Shown here in pieces: positions 28,214-36,967 of a stretch of 64,000 nucleotides of DNA (position 1 is the first letter of the stretch; the number at the start of each line of letters is the position of its first letter). The DNA is taken from the NCBI RefSeq assembly GCF_002245895.1, contig NZ_NPJZ01000001.1, positions 3,322,501 through 3,386,500 on the forward strand, written 5' to 3'. The position numbers and the translations under genes are program-made. Under the pieces are notes generated by a model. That model was not told where the DNA came from and ran no database searches. It saw only the letters and a program-made list of their open reading frames with translations. The DNA is from Rhodococcus sp. OK302. GTDB lineage: Bacteria > Actinomycetota > Actinomycetes > Mycobacteriales > Mycobacteriaceae.

Positions 28214-29765
28214 CAACGCCGAACAATTTCGACATCGAATCTGATTCCCTGTGGGACTTGGTGATTCGTCGAATGCGTGCCACCGGAGACCAAACCATGG
28301 TCGTTGACGAATACGATCGCGCCGAGACGTTCAGTTCGGTCGCCCGAGCGGCCGAACGGGTTGCGGCCGGGCTCCTCGCCCTCGGGATCACGCCCGGTTC
28401 GACGGTTAGCTGGCAACTTCCCACGAGAATCGACACGATCGTCCTGACGTTGGCGTTGTCTCGGTTGGGCGTCATACAGAACCCGATCATCCCGATCTAC
28501 CGAAGCCGTGAGGTGGGTGCGATGATTCGTCAGTGCAACTCGGAGTGGCTCATCACGCTCGACAACTTCCGTGGGTTCGACCACCGCGTGATGGCGGAGG
28601 AATTGCGTGCCGCATCGAATGATGCGTTGAAGGTATTGACTATCGTTGACGGCCTGCCGGAGGGTGCACCCTGCCCGCAGCGCCGGCAGGCACGGACGAT
28701 GTGGTGCGCTGGATCTACACCACGTCGGGGACGACGTCGGCACCAAAGGGTGTATGTCACACCGACAGTACGTTGATCGCCGGGGGGCTCAGCCTCGCGG
28801 ATGCGGTCGCGGCCCGCTCGACTGACATCGGAACGATCGTGTCCCCATTCGCTCATATTGCCGGCCCGGACATGATGGTTGCGTCACTGGCGTCGGGTAT
28901 GGGGTTGGTGATCATGGAAATCTTTGATCCGGCAGCTGCGGCGGCGCACCTACGACACCACAATGCCACGCTCTACGGTGGTTCGACCGTCCATTACGAG
29001 CTGTTGTTGGCAGAGCAACGCAAGCATCGAGACGGAGTCCTGGTTCCGTCGCTGCGGGCAATGGTTGGCGGTGGGGCTTCGATGAGGGAAGCGCTATTCC
29101 ACCAGGCCCGAGCGGAACTGGGAGTTCCGATCCTGCACGGGTACGGCATGACTGAATGCCCGATGATCACGCTAGGTCGCCCGGATGACACTGTCGAGCA
29201 GCTGGCGGGTACGGCAGGGAGGCCGGTACTGGGGTGCGAGGTGCAGATCCGTGCAGAGGATGGAGATGTCCTGCCTGCTTGCGCCGATGGGCGCGTGTGG
29301 GTACGAGGTCCGATGCTTTTCAAGCATTATCTCGACCGCGGCGAAATTGTCGAGCCGTTCGACGACGACGGGTGGTACTTCACCGGCGACATCGGCCATC
29401 TGCGGCCGGACGGCAATCTCACTCTCGTCGGCAGAGAGAAGGACCTCATCATCCGCAAAGGCGAGTCGATGAGTCCCATGGAGATCGAAGACGTCGTTGC
29501 GCAGCATGAAGCGGTGTCGGACGTCGCAGTGATCGGCCTTCCCGACGAGGCTCGCGGGGAGCGCATCTGTGCGGTCATCGAGTTGCATCCCGCTGCTACG
29601 CAACCAGATCTCGCCCAAATTCGCGAGCACTGCCGCAGGGCCGGTCTGTCTCCGAACAAATCGCCGGAACAGATCGAGATCATCTCCGAGATGCCCAAGA
29701 CGCCGACGATGAAGACCCGAAAGCAGGAGTTGCGCTCGACGTTCTCGGCAGCATCACCAAGTTGA
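28210..29765 (+). pseudogene. AMP-dependent acyl-CoA ligase broken by a frameshift
   Basis: Two overlapping frames together make one ANL-family ligase of about 515 residues. The first (from 28210) gives the N-terminal domain up to about DGLPEGAP. The second (up to 29765) gives WIYTTSGTTSAPKG (P-loop), HGYGMTECP, YFTGDIGHLRPDGNL, and LVGREKDLIIRKGESMSP. The frame changes from phase 1 to phase 0 between about 28660 and 28690, equal to one missing base (or two extra). Resequencing could restore it. It would activate a carboxylic acid as its CoA thioester for the upstream dehydrogenase genes. It may be a sequencing error in the C-rich tract. Confidence 0.8.
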
Positions 29766-29808
29766 TAGGAGCTGGTCGATCGAATTCGTCCCGCCTTCAT
29801 TCACATCC

Positions 29809-29844
29809 ACTCCCGGTACACCCTGTTCAGGGTGTATCGGGAGT
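29809..29844. promoter_or_regulatory. 16-bp-arm palindrome upstream of iclR-type gene
   Basis: ACTCCCGGTACACCCT (29809-29824), a 4-nt loop GTTC, then AGGGTGTATCGGGAGT (29829-29844). Only one position mismatches (G-T in RNA). It ends just before the GAGGAGG ribosome binding site of the IclR gene and after the ligase stop. It may be an autoregulatory operator, or the ligase operon terminator. Confidence 0.65.
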
Positions 29845-29864
29845 GTCCGAGGAGGACTATTCAC

Positions 29865-30623
29865 GTGCATTCCGCCGCTGGGGCCGAGGGATCGGTGCCC
29901 ACTTCAACCCTAGGCAGAATTGCACTCGTCATCGGTGCGTTCGAAGGACGGAGCAGCCTCCCGCTTGCCGAGATCATGCTGGTGACACAGCTGCCCAGAT
30001 CGTCTGCGCATCGAATGGTCGAGGGGTTGGTGCAGATGGGTTGGCTGAGTAAGCGCGGTCGTGACTACAGCTTGGGGTTACGGCTCGTAGAACTCGGTTC
30101 AACGGCGGTTCACCAGAACCGGGTACATACAGCTGCGTCGCAGTATCTGTACCAGTTGTACCGTACGACCGGCATGACCGTGCACCTCGCGGTCCTGGAC
30201 GCGCAGGATATCGTTTTCCTGGACAAGGTCGGTGGGCCTATGAACGGGATTGTGCCCACCCGGATCGGCGGACGTCTGCCGGCGACGGTCTCAGCGTTGG
30301 GTCAGTCGTTGCTGGCGTACAACGGCAGTTGCGAATCTGGGTACGGTCTGATTCGAGAACGAGGAATCGCTGTCGAAATGAACAGCGTCGTTCAGGGATT
30401 CGGATGTATCGCTTCTCCGATCGGCCCGATCGGAGAAGCCGATGCCGCGATCTCGATCTGTGGTCCGCTGCATCAGCTCGCGTTCGATCGGAGAATGATC
30501 ACACCTGTTCGTCTTGCAGCAGCAGCAATCTGGCGCTCACTCAATGGAATTTCTCCGACGCTACAACGGCGAAATCTATTGCAGTCGATATCAACCGCGG
30601 CGAACGTGCGAGCTGGCGTTTGA
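29865..30623 (+). CDS. IclR family transcriptional regulator
   Basis: A 252-residue protein. N-terminal winged helix (LGRIALVIGAFEGRSSLPLAEI, then PRSSAHRMVEGLVQMGWLS) and a C-terminal effector domain (TGMTVHLAVLDAQDIVFLDKV, GRLPATVSALGQSLLAY). GTG start 10 bp after GAGGAGG. It closes the Rieske/acyl-CoA operon and probably senses the substrate or an acyl-CoA intermediate. The IclR domain around FGCIASPIGPIGEADAAISI is well kept. Confidence 0.9.
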   Translation: MHSAAGAEGSVPTSTLGRIALVIGAFEGRSSLPLAEIMLVTQLPRSSAHRMVEGLVQMGWLSKRGRDYSLGLRLVELGSTAVHQNRVHTAASQYLYQLYRTTGMTVHLAVLDAQDIVFLDKVGGPMNGIVPTRIGGRLPATVSALGQSLLAYNGSCESGYGLIRERGIAVEMNSVVQGFGCIASPIGPIGEADAAISICGPLHQLAFDRRMITPVRLAAAAIWRSLNGISPTLQRRNLLQSISTAANVRAGV

Positions 30624-30922
30624 CCAGCCTCAACTCCGGGGGTGGTGGGTACCAGTCGGGTTCGGTACGGCGTCAATTCTGTCCACGCGGGATCTAGGGG
30701 GAGAAGCTGATCCGGCAAGTAATCCTGTTCGACTGATCTGCGCACTTATCCCCCTTCACCGGCGAAAATGCCGCGGGGTGTTCGGACGATCGAAGCCGAA
30801 ACCGTTCGCTCGAGTGTTACCCGCTGTAACGCGATCGATGTACGCGACGACTTCAGTTGTGACGTTACGTTCTGCCCTGGGGGTCGGTCGGTACGTTATC
30901 CGGAGTGAATTGGGGAGTAGAT

Positions 30923-32638
30923 ATGGCTGTACGTGGGTTCTTTTCACGACATCGAATACTTGCGGGGGCAGTTGCGCCCGCAGCGCTCGGCGTGGCTGCG
31001 CTGGTAGCGGTCGCAGTTGCCGTGGACTCGCCGCAGTCGCGCACTATCGACACCGAACTGACGGCATCGGTCACCGAATGCCACGACATGGTGAGCATTG
31101 CAGTTGCCGGTCGCCACGACACACCGGACCCGAACACAGTCCTGATGTTGGAAGGCGCAGACGGAAAGCTATTGCCGGCCGCGATGTCGGGCGATTACAA
31201 GAGTGATCGCGTCGATCAGGTAATCAATCCGGCCGGATCGGTCAACACCACCAAGCCGGGCTCTTACGCTGCGATGTACATCGCCTATCCGGCCAACATG
31301 GCGACGTATGAGGATGCCGTGGCTGCAGGCGCAGCCAATACTCAATCCGTGATGAGTGCGATCAGTGCAGCATGCCCGAACACCCAGTTCTCGATCGTCG
31401 GATACAGCGAAGGCGCAGACGTCGTCCGCCGCGTTGCCATGGATATCGGTACGCAGAAGGACAACGAGTTCGGTGTCAGCGCCGACAAGGTTGTCGGTGT
31501 AGTGCTGCTCGCCGACGCGGGCCGCCAGGAAGGCGACGGTACGTTCCTCGGCGCGAAGGATCCGTTCACGAACCCGGACAACTTCGACACGAAGTACCAG
31601 AACGGAACGTCGGCGACACCGGGCCAGGGTGCACTCCCGGATACCGCAGGCGGTTTCGGAAAGTTGAACGGCAAGGTCGCTTCGTTCTGTTCCGACGGTG
31701 ACTTCACTTGTTCGGCTCCGGAGAACATCTCCTTGCTGATCTTGGCCGCGAACGTAGGTCGGCAATTGAATGTCGACCAATTGGAATCGCAGGGCCTCAC
31801 GCCGACGACGGGTCAAGATGTCGCGGTTGTATTCAGTGGGATCATGTTCAAGGCATTCAACGATATTTCGTCGCAGCCGAATTGGATGCAGAGCGACGAG
31901 ACGTTCATGGACGTGCTGCTGAAGGTCTCGACTCCGGGGTACAAGCCGGGTACGACGGACACCGTGGCGCCGGTCGCCAAGGACGGCTCGATTTCAGCGG
32001 AGAACGTGTCGCCGCTGGCGTACCTGCCGCAGAAGCTGTTCAAGGAGATCGTAGGACTGATCGCCACCAACCAGAACACGATTCCGGTGATCATGAGCGA
32101 TCCGTACCAGATGACACTGGCTCCCGGTGTCGGCCATCACTTCGACTACTGGACTGACGCTGACACTGCCAACGGCAAGCAGTTGACGTCGGCGCAGTAT
32201 TCGGCAGCGTGGCTTACGTACCTTGCTCAGCAGGCGCAGGAGGGCAAGCCCGTTGACACGACGGTAAAGCCGACCCCCGAACAGCTTGCAGCTGCCGTGG
32301 ATCTGTACATGGCAAATGGTGGCGGTGAGGGCGGAGCCACTGACGGAACTGGCACGACGACCGGCACCACATCCGAGTCCGGTCAGGCTCCCAGCGGGAC
32401 CACCGGTTCGACGGAATCTTCGGGCGCTGCCGCAACGCCGTCGCAGGCACCTGCTGCGGGATCGGCTTCGGCAACGTCGAGTGCCGTCGCTTCACCGACC
32501 GGATCGGTAGCACCGACCTCGGGTGCGGCCGTCACGAGCGCCCCGACGTCGCAGGCTGCGAGCTCGGACGCAGCAGTCACGTCGACCACCGGCGCGACGA
32601 CAACGACGACGACAACCACGAAGCCTCCGGCCAACTGA
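30923..32638 (+). CDS. Cutinase-family secreted protein with Thr/Ser/Ala-rich tail
   Basis: 571 residues. An N-terminal signal/anchor (RILAGAVAPAALGVAALVAV), then a cutinase/alpha-beta hydrolase domain with the nucleophile elbow GYSEG (Ser about 162) and cysteines typical of the family (ECHDMV; AACPNTQF). A GVGHHFDYW segment lies in the later part. From about 455 to the end the protein is an unstructured Gly/Thr/Ser/Ala/Pro tail ending in a run of threonines. Cutinase-like proteins of mycolata act on esters, lipids or cell-envelope substrates. The ATG at 30923 follows GGGGAG; upstream ATG/GTG codons are rejected for lack of a binding site. Confidence 0.85.
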   Translation: MAVRGFFSRHRILAGAVAPAALGVAALVAVAVAVDSPQSRTIDTELTASVTECHDMVSIAVAGRHDTPDPNTVLMLEGADGKLLPAAMSGDYKSDRVDQVINPAGSVNTTKPGSYAAMYIAYPANMATYEDAVAAGAANTQSVMSAISAACPNTQFSIVGYSEGADVVRRVAMDIGTQKDNEFGVSADKVVGVVLLADAGRQEGDGTFLGAKDPFTNPDNFDTKYQNGTSATPGQGALPDTAGGFGKLNGKVASFCSDGDFTCSAPENISLLILAANVGRQLNVDQLESQGLTPTTGQDVAVVFSGIMFKAFNDISSQPNWMQSDETFMDVLLKVSTPGYKPGTTDTVAPVAKDGSISAENVSPLAYLPQKLFKEIVGLIATNQNTIPVIMSDPYQMTLAPGVGHHFDYWTDADTANGKQLTSAQYSAAWLTYLAQQAQEGKPVDTTVKPTPEQLAAAVDLYMANGGGEGGATDGTGTTTGTTSESGQAPSGTTGSTESSGAAATPSQAPAAGSASATSSAVASPTGSVAPTSGAAVTSAPTSQAASSDAAVTSTTGATTTTTTTTKPPAN

Positions 32639-32659
32639 CCTTCGTCAATAGCACTGCAG

Positions 32660-32703
32660 CAGGCTGCGATCCGCACAATGTGCGGATCGCAGCCTGTTTT
32701 TTG
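32660..32703 (+). terminator. Strong intrinsic terminator after cutinase gene
   Basis: A perfect 16-bp stem, CAGGCTGCGATCCGCA (32660-32675) with TGCGGATCGCAGCCTG (32681-32696), a 5-nt loop and seven T. It is the clearest rho-independent terminator in the window and separates the cutinase gene from the hydrogenase cluster. Confidence 0.92.
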
Positions 32704-32776
32704 TCTCTGCTCTGTTTTCGGCAGTGGGTGGCGCTTATCGTGGAATGCACGATCGATCTCGAATTGTGGGTCTGCG

Positions 32777-33106
32777 GTGCATGAATTGTCGATTGCCCAG
32801 AGCGTGGTCGACGCTGTGTGTGAGCGCGCCGGGGATCGAAAGATTGTCACCGTTCGCCTCGAGGTCGGTCGGTTGTGCGCCGTAATTCCAGATTCGTTGT
32901 TGTTCTGCTTCGACGTCGTGACCGCGGGTACTCACGCGGAGGGTGCGAGCTTGTGCATCGACGAGGTCCCGGCCAGTGCACGGTGTAGAGCGTGCGGCGA
33001 CTCGTTTTCACCGCCGGACATGTTTCTCCTGTGCCCGTGTGGCAGTGCCGACGTCGAGGTTCTTGCCGGACATGAGCTGCGAATATTGTCGATGGAAGTG
33101 AGTTGA
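32777..33106 (+). CDS. hypA: Hydrogenase nickel metallochaperone HypA
   Basis: A 109-residue protein opening VHELSIAQSVVDAV; His2 with the adjacent acid is the nickel site. A zinc-binding pair follows (CRACGDSF and CPCG). It delivers nickel to the hydrogenase large subunit with HypB. GTG at 32777 matches the invariant HypA start; an in-frame extension to 32678 crosses the upstream terminator. The stop is adjacent to hypB. First gene of the hydrogenase cluster. Confidence 0.92.
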   Translation: MHELSIAQSVVDAVCERAGDRKIVTVRLEVGRLCAVIPDSLLFCFDVVTAGTHAEGASLCIDEVPASARCRACGDSFSPPDMFLLCPCGSADVEVLAGHELRILSMEVS

Positions 33107-33108
33107 TC

Positions 33109-33897
33109 ATGTGTGCGACGTGTGGCTGCGGGGAGAGTGCGGGAGTGCGGGTTTCCGACTCTGCACACAGCCATGACCATCCTGTACCGAGCCATGACCA
33201 CAGCGATCTGCACCATCATCCGCACAGCGAGACTGTGGTTCTGGAACAACGGGTATTGGCCAAGAACGACGAACTGGCGGCGCGCAATCGAGATTGGATG
33301 CGGACTCGCGGGATCTCCGCGCTCAATGTCATGAGTTCTCCCGGCGCCGGGAAAACAACCTTGCTGGTTCGTACGATCAACGATCTCGGTGGCAGGTTTC
33401 CCATTGCTGTCATCGAAGGAGATCAGGAGACTGAGCTGGACGCCGAGCGAATTCGCGCCACGGGATCGACTGTTGTGCAAGTGAATACGGGTGCAGGATG
33501 CCATTTGGACGCCAACATGATCGATCGCGCACTTGCTGTGAGTCGTCCGGTTGACGGGTCGTTGCTTTTGATCGAGAACGTCGGAAACCTAGTATGCCCG
33601 GCACTTTTCGATCTCGGCGAAGAAGGTAAGGTTGTCCTAATTTCGACGCCGGAGGGTGCCGACAAACCCGTGAAGTACCCGCACATCTTTGCCGTTGCGG
33701 ATCTCGTGATCATCAACAAGATCGATCTGCTGCCGTATGTGGATTTCGATGTCGAGGCCTGTGTCCGGCAAGCTGAAGCGCTCAATCCTGCTGTGCGCGT
33801 GATGACTTTGTCGGCGACAACGGGTGAAGGCCTGTCCGAGTGGTACAGCTGGATCGGTACTCGACTGGGCTGGGCGCCGGTGGCCGTTGACAAGTGA
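33109..33897 (+). CDS. hypB: Hydrogenase/nickel GTPase HypB
   Basis: A 262-residue protein. The N-terminus has CATCGCG (high-affinity nickel site) and a His-rich stretch (SHDHPVPSHDHSDLHHHPHS) that can store or buffer nickel. The GTPase core has MSSPGAGKTTLL, EGDQETELDAER, and NKIDLLPY. With HypA it loads nickel into the large subunit. The ATG at 33109 is used; a TTG at 33103 is also possible. It overlaps nothing and ends 148 bp before hhyS. Confidence 0.95.
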   Translation: MCATCGCGESAGVRVSDSAHSHDHPVPSHDHSDLHHHPHSETVVLEQRVLAKNDELAARNRDWMRTRGISALNVMSSPGAGKTTLLVRTINDLGGRFPIAVIEGDQETELDAERIRATGSTVVQVNTGAGCHLDANMIDRALAVSRPVDGSLLLIENVGNLVCPALFDLGEEGKVVLISTPEGADKPVKYPHIFAVADLVIINKIDLLPYVDFDVEACVRQAEALNPAVRVMTLSATTGEGLSEWYSWIGTRLGWAPVAVDK

Positions 33898-33984
33898 TGT
33901 GCTCGGGTAGTTAATGAAATGAGTGGGTGCCACAGAAGAGGGCCGATTATCGGTTCGGGTGGCGTTCGATACCGGCGGCAGTTC

Positions 33985-34012
33985 GACCCGGTGGAACAGA
34001 CCCGGTGGAACA
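33985..34012 (+). repeat. Perfect 14-bp tandem duplication upstream of hhyS
   Basis: GACCCGGTGGAACA is repeated head to tail at 33985-33998 and 33999-34012, within the 148-bp hypB-hhyS gap. It ends 33 bp before the chosen hhyS start. If translation begins at 33923 it would encode a duplicated peptide instead. Confidence 0.8.
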
Positions 34013-34045
34013 CATGGTGCCGTCGCACACGTGAAAGCGGCTGAC

Positions 34046-35119
34046 ATGGACACTCGAATTGCGACTGCTGAGAGCGCAGCAGCCAAGGCGGAAGAAACTC
34101 TGATCCACGTTCTGTGGATCAACGCCGGACTCAGTTGTGACGGAGATTCAGTAGCGTTGACCGCCGCCACACAACCGAGCGTCGAAGAGATCGCACTCGG
34201 CGCGTTACCGGGATTGCCCAAGGTTGCGATGCACTGGCCGCTCATCGACTTCGAGTGTGGTCCCGAGGGTGGTGCCGACGATTTCCTGGAGTGGTTCCGG
34301 AAAGCCGACCGTGGTGAGTTGGAACCGTTTGTCCTCGTCGTCGAGGGCTCCATCCCGAACGAGAAGCTGCACGACGAGGGCTACTGGTGCGGATTCGGAA
34401 ATAACCCGGCGACCGGGCAACCCATCACGACGAGTGAATGGCTGGACCGGCTGACTCCCAAGGCGACAGCCGTGGTGGCTGTCGGCACCTGCGCGACATA
34501 CGGCGGTATTCACGCGATGGCGGGCAATCCGACCGGTGCGATGGGTGTGCCGGACTACCTGGGGTGGGATTGGAAGTCGAAAGCCGGCATTCCGATCGTG
34601 TGTGTGCCGGGCTGCCCGATCCAGCCGGACAACCTCTCCGAGACTTTGACCTACCTGCTGTACATGGCTACGGATCAGGCGCCGATGATTCCGCTCGACG
34701 AATCACTGCGGCCACAATGGTTGTTCGGTGCGACCGTGCATGAGGGTTGTGATCGCGGCGGGTATTACGAGCAAGGCGAATTTGCGACGGAATACGGTTC
34801 ACCCAAGTGCATCGTCAAGTTGGGATGCTGGGGTCCGGTCGTGAAATGCAATGTGCCCAAACGAGGTTGGATAAACGGTGTTGGTGGTTGTCCTAATGTC
34901 GGCGGTATCTGCATCGGCTGCACGATGCCGGGATTCCCGGACAAGTTCATGCCGTTCATGGACGAACCGCCGGGCGGCAAACTCTCGACCAATGCAGTTG
35001 GACTGTACGGCAACGTGATTCACAGCTTGCGCCGAATTACCGGAAGCACGTTGGATCACGAACCGCACTGGCGTGAACGTGGATCGACGTTGCTCAGCGG
35101 AGCCCGGCGCACGTGGTGA
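34046..35119 (+). CDS. hhyS: Group 1h [NiFe]-hydrogenase small subunit HhyS
   Basis: About 357 residues. Fe-S ligand motifs: NAGLSCDGD near residue 28, VGTCATYGG, CVPGCPIQP, and a late Cys cluster (CIVKLGCWGP, GGCPNVGGICIGCTMPGFPD). In LSCDGD an Asp stands where most uptake hydrogenases have the second Cys of CxxC, which matches the 3Cys-1Asp proximal cluster of the actinobacterial-type O2-tolerant enzyme. No Tat signal is visible. The start is uncertain: a frame is open to 33923, but the ATG at 34046 gives the usual family length. Together with HhyL it oxidises H2, including trace atmospheric H2, and passes electrons onward. Confidence 0.9.
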   Translation: MDTRIATAESAAAKAEETLIHVLWINAGLSCDGDSVALTAATQPSVEEIALGALPGLPKVAMHWPLIDFECGPEGGADDFLEWFRKADRGELEPFVLVVEGSIPNEKLHDEGYWCGFGNNPATGQPITTSEWLDRLTPKATAVVAVGTCATYGGIHAMAGNPTGAMGVPDYLGWDWKSKAGIPIVCVPGCPIQPDNLSETLTYLLYMATDQAPMIPLDESLRPQWLFGATVHEGCDRGGYYEQGEFATEYGSPKCIVKLGCWGPVVKCNVPKRGWINGVGGCPNVGGICIGCTMPGFPDKFMPFMDEPPGGKLSTNAVGLYGNVIHSLRRITGSTLDHEPHWRERGSTLLSGARRTW

Positions 35120-35170
35120 AGGACGCACTATGAGAACACGAGTTTTCGACTTGTCTGGGAGGCATTGAAC

Positions 35171-36964
35171 ATGACGGCCATCATTCCCGAACCCACCTCG
35201 ACGGCAGACCGTGACGGTCTGGTCGAGATGGCCTGGGACCCCATCACACGAATTGTCGGAAGCCTAGGCATCTACACCAAAATCGACTTCGCCAATCGTG
35301 AAGTCGTGGAATGCCACAGCACGTCGTCGATCTTCCGTGGATATTCCCTGTTCATGAAGGGCAAGGATCCGCGCGACGCGCACTTCATCACGAGCCGCAT
35401 CTGCGGGATCTGCGGTGACAACCACGCGACGTGCTCGTGCTACACGCAGAACATGGCGTACGGAGTCAAACCACCCCACCTCGGCGAGTGGATTGTCAAT
35501 CTCGGTGAGGCTGCGGAATACATGTTCGACCACAACATCTTTCAAGAGAATCTTGTGGCGGTCGACTACTGCGAGAAGATGGTGTCCGAGACCAATCCCG
35601 GCGTCCTGGCCCAGGCCGAGAACACCCGCTGCCGCCATGAGGATCAGCACGGATACCGCACGATCGCCGACATCATGCGCACGCTCAATCCGTTCACCGG
35701 AGAGTTCTACCGTGAGGCCCTTCAGGTTTCGCGCTCGACACGGGAAATGTTCTGTCTGATGGAAGGGCGTCACGTCCACCCGTCGACTCTCTACCCGGGC
35801 GGAGTCGGAACCGTCGCGACCATTCAGTTGATGACGGATTACATGACGCGGTTGATGCGGTACGTGGAGTTCATGAAGAAAGTTGTGCCCATGCACGACG
35901 ATCTGTTCGATTTCTTCTACGAAGCTCTCCCTGGATACGACAAGGTCGGTCTGCGTCGAACGTTGCTCGGCTGCTGGGGGTCCTTCCAGGATCCGGAGTA
36001 CTGCAATTTTGCATACAAGGACATGACCGAGTGGGGACGGAAGATGTTTGTCACCCCCGGTGTTGTTGTCGACGGCAAACTTGTCACCACGGATCTTGTG
36101 GACATCAACCTCGGAATCCGGATCATGCTGGGCTCTTCGTATTACGAGGACTGGAAAGACCAGGAAATGTTCGTCACGACCGATCCGCTCGGGAATCCGG
36201 TGGATCGGCGTCACCCGTGGAATCAGCACACCAACCCTCACCCGCAGAAGCGTGACCTCGAGGACAAGTACAGCTGGGTGATGTCGCCGCGTTGGTTCGA
36301 TGGCAAGGACAACCTTGCACTCGACACGGGCGGCGGAGCGCTCGCCCGGTTGTGGAGCACAGCTCTGGCGGGGCTGGTCGATATCGGGTATGTGAAGTCG
36401 ACGGGGCACAGCGTGCAGATCAATCTGCCGAAGACGGCGTTGAAGGGTCCGGTGTCACTCGAGTGGAATATTCCCGAATACGGGAGCAATACCCTCGAAA
36501 GAAACCGTGCGCGTACATATTTCCAGGCTTACGCTGCGGCGTCCGCCCTGCATTTTGCCGAGAAGGCACTGGTAGAAATTCGCGCGGGCCGGACCAAGAC
36601 GTGGGAATCGTTCGAGGTGCCCGACGAAGGAATCGGTTGTGGATTCACCGAAGCGGTACGCGGAGTTCTCTCGCACCACATGGTGATTCGAGACGGCAAG
36701 ATCGCGAACTACCACCCGTACCCACCGACGCCGTGGAACGCGAGCCCGCGAGACAACGAAGGCACGCCGGGACCGTACGAGGACGCCGTGCAGGGGCAGC
36801 CGATCTTCGAAGAGAATGATCGCGACCACTTCAAAGGCATCGACATCATGCGCACCGTTCGCAGTTTCGATCCGTGCCTGCCGTGTGGTGTGCACATGTA
36901 TCTCGGCGGCGGCAAGACCATTGAGAAACTGCATTCACCGACACAATCCGTGACGGGGGAGTAG
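35171..36964 (+). CDS. hhyL: Group 1h [NiFe]-hydrogenase large subunit HhyL
   Basis: 597 residues. The L1 motif RICGICGDNHATCS (C78, C81) and the L2 motif DPCLPCGVHMY (C569, C572, H575) bind the NiFe(CN)2CO centre. About 22 residues follow the L2 histidine, the piece normally removed by the maturation protease encoded at 40711. A GGGAGG site precedes the ATG. The sequence matches the actinobacterial type high-affinity hydrogenase (RICGICGDNHATCS, GCWGSFQDPE). The next gene starts 3 bp after the stop. Confidence 0.95.
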   Translation: MTAIIPEPTSTADRDGLVEMAWDPITRIVGSLGIYTKIDFANREVVECHSTSSIFRGYSLFMKGKDPRDAHFITSRICGICGDNHATCSCYTQNMAYGVKPPHLGEWIVNLGEAAEYMFDHNIFQENLVAVDYCEKMVSETNPGVLAQAENTRCRHEDQHGYRTIADIMRTLNPFTGEFYREALQVSRSTREMFCLMEGRHVHPSTLYPGGVGTVATIQLMTDYMTRLMRYVEFMKKVVPMHDDLFDFFYEALPGYDKVGLRRTLLGCWGSFQDPEYCNFAYKDMTEWGRKMFVTPGVVVDGKLVTTDLVDINLGIRIMLGSSYYEDWKDQEMFVTTDPLGNPVDRRHPWNQHTNPHPQKRDLEDKYSWVMSPRWFDGKDNLALDTGGGALARLWSTALAGLVDIGYVKSTGHSVQINLPKTALKGPVSLEWNIPEYGSNTLERNRARTYFQAYAAASALHFAEKALVEIRAGRTKTWESFEVPDEGIGCGFTEAVRGVLSHHMVIRDGKIANYHPYPPTPWNASPRDNEGTPGPYEDAVQGQPIFEENDRDHFKGIDIMRTVRSFDPCLPCGVHMYLGGGKTIEKLHSPTQSVTGE

Positions 36965-36967
36965 TCG

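Noticed and set aside
28660..28690. Programmed -1 frameshift in the ligase
   Set aside because: No slippery heptamer or downstream structure is evident, and ligases are not known to use it; a lesion or sequencing error is simpler.
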